NCBI GenBank assembly: GCA_019422905.1 | Contig: JAHZCM010000119.1 | Coordinates: 1 to 5,196 of the forward strand | Origin: Oscillospiraceae bacterium | GTDB taxonomy: Bacteria > Bacillota > Clostridia > Oscillospirales > Acutalibacteraceae | Direction: 5' to 3' | DNA length: 5,196 nt | Part shown: positions 1-5,196 of the stretch, piece by piece | Position numbering within the stretch: position 1 is the stretch's first letter | How the letters are laid out: every line of letters starts with the position of its first letter | Notes under the pieces: model-generated | What the model was told of the DNA's origin: nothing | Databases searched by the model: none | The model's input: the letters and a program-made list of their open reading frames with translations, nothing else | Translations under genes and position numbers: made by a program

Positions 1-3329
<3,329 letters not shown>

Positions 3330-3367
3330 GCTTCGGTATATAATGTCAAATGGTGTGTTCTGGCAGT

Positions 3368-3400
3368 GAAATCGGTAGGATTTCGGCCGGAGCCATCCGG
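3368..3400 (+). promoter_or_regulatory. Two small adjacent hairpins in the rpsL leader
   Basis: GAAATC (3368-3373) can pair with GATTTC (3379-3384) across a 5-nt loop. Directly after it, CCGGA (3387-3391) can pair with TCCGG (3396-3400) across a 4-nt loop. Both lie just downstream of the predicted transcription start. Each alone is short enough to occur by chance; their tandem placement ahead of the larger hairpin is the only reason to list them. I do not recognise a known ribosomal-protein leader motif here. Confidence 0.3.
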
Positions 3401-3407
3401 ATAAAGC

Positions 3408-3460
3408 ATAAAACGAGCCTGTCCGCACGGGAAAATTGCGCGGACAGGATACCGTTTTGT
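3408..3460 (+). terminator. Terminator- or attenuator-like stem-loop in the rpoC-rpsL spacer
   Basis: CCTGTCCGC (3418-3426) pairs perfectly with GCGGACAGG (3440-3448) around a 13-nt loop. An outer stem pairs ATAAAACG (3408-3415) with CGTTTTGT (3453-3460), seven Watson-Crick pairs and one G-T wobble, across a small asymmetric internal loop. The 3' side contains TTTT, so the element resembles an intrinsic terminator with an A-tract upstream and a U-run downstream. The U-run is short and begins about six bases after the GC stem, so efficiency is uncertain. It lies after the rpoC stop but also after the predicted rpsL start point, so it would act both on rpoBC read-through and, as an attenuator, on the rpsL transcript. 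The reverse strand has similar features. Confidence 0.5.
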
Positions 3461-3515
3461 ATATCAGTTTGTTCTGCGGGGCAATATAGCTCTGTATAAC
3501 ATATAGCAATTATGT

Positions 3516-3524
3516 AAGGAGGTG
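3516..3524 (+). promoter_or_regulatory. rpsL ribosome binding site
   Basis: AAGGAGGTG matches the 16S rRNA anti-Shine-Dalgarno over nine bases, and GGAGG ends 6 nt before the ATG at 3529, which fixes the start. The 5-bp inverted repeat ACATA/TATGT (3499-3515) abuts it on the 5' side. Confidence 0.92.
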
Positions 3525-3528
3525 CAAT

Positions 3529-3963
3529 ATGCCCACATTTAACCAGCTGATTCACACGGGCCGTACTGTTTCCGAGAAGAAGGCGAAGGCTCCGGCTCTG
3601 CTGAAGGGATGGAACTCCAAGAAGAGAGTTGCGATCGATCAGGATTCCCCCCAGAAGCGCGGTGTCTGTACAGCCGTGAAGACCGCTACCCCGAAGAAGC
3701 CGAACTCCGCGCTCAGAAAGATCGCCAGAGTCCGTCTTTCCAACGGCATTGAGGTTTCCGCTTATATTCCCGGCGTCGGCCACAACCTGCAGGAGCATAG
3801 CGTTGTTATGATCCGCGGCGGCCGTGTAAAGGATCTCCCTGGCGTGCGTTACCACATCATCCGCGGCACACTGGATGCGCAGGGTGTTGCGAAACGTATG
3901 CAGGCCCGTTCCAAGTACGGCGCGAAGAGACCGAAGGCAGGCGCGGCTGCAAAGAAGAAGTAA
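3529..3963 (+). CDS. rpsL: 30S ribosomal protein S12
   Basis: S12 sits at the decoding centre of the small subunit and takes part in tRNA selection and translational accuracy. The protein is 144 residues, against 124 in E. coli and 138 in B. subtilis. From residue 1 to the SPQKRG motif at 40-45 it is the same length as the B. subtilis protein, including the Firmicutes-type extra segment around 24-40; the rest of the difference is mostly a lysine-rich tail ending AAAKKK. Core motifs are intact: TPKKPNSALRK (54-64), GHNLQEHS (84-91) and RGGRVKDLPG (96-105). Lys56 and Lys101 are the wild-type lysines of the two classic streptomycin-resistance sites, so nothing here predicts resistance. Asp102 is the residue methylthiolated by RimO in some bacteria. 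An odd detail is His9-Thr10, where relatives usually have Arg-Lys. The start is set by the AAGGAGGTG site. It is first in the rpsL-rpsG-fusA set. Confidence 0.99.
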   Translation: MPTFNQLIHTGRTVSEKKAKAPALLKGWNSKKRVAIDQDSPQKRGVCTAVKTATPKKPNSALRKIARVRLSNGIEVSAYIPGVGHNLQEHSVVMIRGGRVKDLPGVRYHIIRGTLDAQGVAKRMQARSKYGAKRPKAGAAAKKK

Positions 3964-4030
3964 TTCTTTTGCGTATGCTGCAACCATTCGTTACACAATG
4001 AACTTTTGACCGGAGAGGCAGAAACGCTTC

Positions 4031-4080
4031 AAGGTATTTATATATAGATACACGATTATCGTACGTAAATACCTTTTCTT
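4031..4080 (+). terminator. Extended AT-rich stem-loop followed by a T-run between rpsL and rpsG
   Basis: AAGGTATTTA (4031-4040) is perfectly complementary to TAAATACCTT (4066-4075). Pairing continues inward: a T-G wobble (4041/4065), one mismatch, three more pairs (4043-4045 with 4061-4063, the last a wobble), a bulged A at 4046 and GATA/TATC (4047-4050 with 4057-4060), closing a 6-nt loop. That makes 18 pairs in all. TTTTCTT follows at 4074-4080. The form suits an intrinsic terminator or attenuator that would lower rpsG-fusA expression relative to rpsL, but the stem is AT-rich, unlike a strong terminator. A protein-binding or RNase-processing site is an equal alternative. Confidence 0.5.
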
Positions 4081-4086
4081 AGCCGG

Positions 4087-4104
4087 CGGGAGCTTGTGCT
4101 TTCG
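4087..4104 (+). promoter_or_regulatory. Small hairpin upstream of the rpsG ribosome binding site
   Basis: CGGGAGC (4087-4093) can pair with GCTTTCG (4098-4104) around the 4-nt loop TTGT, with two G-U wobbles. It starts a few bases after the T-run of the larger stem-loop and ends about 28 nt before the rpsG Shine-Dalgarno. It is weak on its own and is listed because it sits in a spacer that may bind a regulator. Confidence 0.22.
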
Positions 4105-4132
4105 AGTACCGATGAATTCATTATTTTATGTG

Positions 4133-4139
4133 AAGGAGG
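4133..4139 (+). promoter_or_regulatory. rpsG ribosome binding site
   Basis: AAGGAGG lies 7 nt before the ATG at 4147. It decides the start against an in-frame GTG at 4096, which would add 17 residues foreign to the S7 family. Confidence 0.92.
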
Positions 4140-4146
4140 GAAGACT

Positions 4147-4617
4147 ATGCCAAGAAGAGGCAATATAGCAAAACGCGATGTTTTGCCGGATCCCATGTAC
4201 AATTCTAAACTGGTTACACGCCTGATCAACAACATCATGTATGATGGCAAGAAGGGCGTAGCTCAGAAGATCGTTTACGACGCGTTCGAGATCGTTGCAG
4301 AAAAGACGGGCAAGGATGCGCTGGAGGTTTTTGAGCAGGCGATGGAAAATGTTATGCCCAGCCTTGAGGTAAAAGCGCGCCGTGTCGGCGGCTCTACCTA
4401 TCAGGTTCCGATCGAGGTCCGTCCGGAGAGACGCCAGACCCTCGGCCTGCGCTGGATGACAAACTATTCCAGACTCCGTTCCGAAAAGACGATGAAGGAA
4501 AGACTGGCCGGTGAGATCCTTGACGCAGTGAACGGTGCTGGCGGCGCCGCGAAGAAGCGTGACGATACACACAAGATGGCAGAAGCCAACAAGGCTTTCG
4601 CACACTACAGATGGTAA
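4147..4617 (+). CDS. rpsG: 30S ribosomal protein S7
   Basis: S7 is a primary assembly protein that nucleates the 3' domain (head) of 16S rRNA and contacts tRNA near the E site. The protein is 156 residues, the usual bacterial length, and starts MPRRGNIAKRDVLPDP as in other Firmicutes. The N-terminal family signature spans about residues 18-47 and contains YDGKKG (32-37). The beta-ribbon that reaches towards the subunit interface is about 73-91 (VKARRVGG to PIEV), followed by the RPERRQ basic segment (92-97) and RWMTNYSR (102-109). The C-terminus ends FAHYRW, also typical of Firmicutes. The first codons are AT-rich (AAT ATA GCA AAA), unlike the body of the gene, which fits an unstructured initiation region. 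In E. coli S7 is the autogenous repressor of the str operon, so the structured spacer just upstream is a plausible feedback target here. fusA follows after 30 nt. Confidence 0.99.
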   Translation: MPRRGNIAKRDVLPDPMYNSKLVTRLINNIMYDGKKGVAQKIVYDAFEIVAEKTGKDALEVFEQAMENVMPSLEVKARRVGGSTYQVPIEVRPERRQTLGLRWMTNYSRLRSEKTMKERLAGEILDAVNGAGGAAKKRDDTHKMAEANKAFAHYRW

Positions 4618-4635
4618 TCGACTTGTAATCGTATT

Positions 4636-4642
4636 AAGGAGG
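4636..4642 (+). promoter_or_regulatory. fusA ribosome binding site
   Basis: AAGGAGG lies 5 nt (ATTTT) before the ATG at 4648, inside the 30-nt rpsG-fusA gap. The gap also holds GTAATCG twice (4614-4620 and 4625-4631), the first copy including the rpsG stop. I see no terminator or promoter in it, so fusA should be cotranscribed with rpsG. Confidence 0.9.
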
Positions 4643-4647
4643 ATTTT

Positions 4648-5196
4648 ATGGCCCGCCAGGTACCACTTGAATTAACAAGAAATATCGGCATCATGGCGCA
4701 CATCGATGCCGGTAAAACGACCACGACAGAGCGTATTCTTTACTATACGGGCGTCAACTATAAGATCGGTGAGACACACGACGGTTCCGCTACGATGGAC
4801 TGGATGGCACAGGAGCAGGAGAGAGGTATCACGATCACCTCGGCTGCTACCACATGCTTCTGGCCGGACAGAAACGGCAAGCAGAACCGCATCAACATCA
4901 TTGACACACCGGGTCACGTTGACTTTACCGTTGAGGTTGAGCGTTCGCTCCGCGTTCTCGACGGTTCCGTTACGGTTTTCTGTGCGAAGGGCGGCGTTGA
5001 GCCCCAGTCCGAGACGGTTTGGCGCCAGGCGGAGGAATATAAGGTTCCCCGTATGGCCTACGTCAATAAGATGGACATCATGGGCGCTGATTTTTACCGC
5101 GTCGTGCAGATGATGAAGGACAGACTCAAGTGCAACGCTGTCCCGATTCAGCTTCCGATCGGCAGTGAAGATACCTTCCGTGGGATCATCGACCTG
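4648..5196 (+). CDS. fusA: Elongation factor G (3'-partial)
   Basis: EF-G is the GTPase that drives translocation of tRNA and mRNA through the ribosome and, with RRF, splits ribosomes after termination. Only the first 183 codons of a protein of about 690 residues are present, and the frame runs off the right edge. All of it belongs to the GTP-binding domain. G1 P-loop AHIDAGKT is at 17-24, switch I/G2 ends in RGITI (59-63), G3 DTPGH is at 86-90 with the catalytic His90, and G4 NKMD is at 140-143. GGVEPQSETVWRQ (115-127) is characteristic of EF-G and separates it from EF-Tu, LepA and tetracycline-resistance proteins of the TetM group. The start is fixed by AAGGAGG 5 nt upstream and by the family N-terminus. 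It is third in the set after rpsL and rpsG; tuf commonly follows in this operon but lies outside the window. Confidence 0.98.
   Translation, partial: MARQVPLELTRNIGIMAHIDAGKTTTTERILYYTGVNYKIGETHDGSATMDWMAQEQERGITITSAATTCFWPDRNGKQNRINIIDTPGHVDFTVEVERSLRVLDGSVTVFCAKGGVEPQSETVWRQAEEYKVPRMAYVNKMDIMGADFYRVVQMMKDRLKCNAVPIQLPIGSEDTFRGIIDL

Larger units (their letters stand above)
3964..4146 (+). promoter_or_regulatory. Long rpsL-rpsG spacer, probable post-transcriptional control region
   Basis: This 183-nt gap between two co-directional ribosomal protein genes is much longer than the 30-nt rpsG-fusA gap. It holds no convincing ORF and no convincing promoter: TTGACC at 4006 has no -10 box at proper spacing. 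It contains the large stem-loop at 4031-4075, a weaker hairpin at 4087-4104, a 10-bp palindrome ATGAATTCAT (4112-4121) and the rpsG ribosome binding site. In E. coli S7 represses translation by binding the rpsL-rpsG intercistronic RNA; a comparable role here is inference from position, since I did not recognise the E. coli target structure. Confidence 0.45.

Noticed and set aside
3350..3499. A 49-codon ATG ORF spanning the rpsL leader, possibly a leader peptide
   Set aside because: It has no Shine-Dalgarno and begins at or before the predicted transcription start. It uses codons unlike the neighbours (ATA, AGG, TGT), has no recognisable composition such as an amino-acid run, and its length is not surprising by chance.
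3346..3987. 213-codon reading frame on the minus strand across rpsL
   Set aside because: It lies antisense to all of rpsL, a highly conserved gene, and has no recognisable motif; it is a by-product of codon bias.
4006..4048. TTGACC with the downstream TATATA/TATAGA as an rpsG promoter
   Set aside because: The AT-rich hexamers are about 27 bp or more from the -35-like box, and at 16-18 bp there is no -10 match.
4096..4098. GTG as an upstream start for rpsG, adding 17 residues
   Set aside because: Only a weak, closely spaced GGGAG precedes it. The ATG at 4147 has AAGGAGG at good spacing and gives the canonical 156-residue S7 with the family N-terminus.
4112..4121. 10-bp palindrome ATGAATTCAT as an operator
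   Set aside because: It is a single copy with no loop, so it is poor as an RNA hairpin, and it is not next to any promoter. Chance is the simplest explanation.
4159..4169. GGCAATATAGC shared between the rpsL leader (3480-3490) and rpsG codons 5-8
   Set aside because: An 11-base match is expected a few times by chance in a window of this size, and nothing around either copy is shared.

Overview
This window is a piece of the bacterial str/rpo housekeeping region. In order, all on the + strand, it holds the 3' nine-tenths of rpoC (RNA polymerase beta'), complete rpsL (ribosomal protein S12), complete rpsG (ribosomal protein S7) and the first 183 codons of fusA (elongation factor G). I found no mobile element, CRISPR array, tRNA or rRNA. 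I do not see an undescribed protein system; the parts worth attention are the non-coding control regions.

The proteins look like Firmicutes, most likely class Clostridia and possibly an Oscillospiraceae/Ruminococcaceae-type gut bacterium. The reasons are: beta' has no large trigger-loop insertion; S12 carries the longer Firmicutes-type N-terminal region, colinear with the Bacillus subtilis protein as I recall it; ribosome binding sites are near-perfect AAGGAGG; and coding DNA is rich in G/C at third positions while spacers are AT-rich. This placement rests on remembered family sequences, not on a search.

Layout: 1-3329 rpoC, open at the left edge. 3315-3344 a consensus sigma-A promoter whose -35 box lies inside the last rpoC codons. 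3330-3528 a 199-nt leader with several possible RNA hairpins, one terminator-like, then the rpsL Shine-Dalgarno. 3529-3963 rpsL. 3964-4146 a long 183-nt spacer with an extended stem-loop followed by a T-run. 4147-4617 rpsG. A 30-nt gap with a strong ribosome binding site. 4648 to the right edge fusA.

Together the genes make the catalytic half of RNA polymerase, two small-subunit ribosomal proteins and the translocation GTPase. The promoter in the rpoC tail suggests that rpsL-rpsG-fusA (and probably genes beyond the edge) can be transcribed separately from rpoBC. The two structured spacers are candidate points for attenuation or ribosomal-protein feedback; that role is inference.
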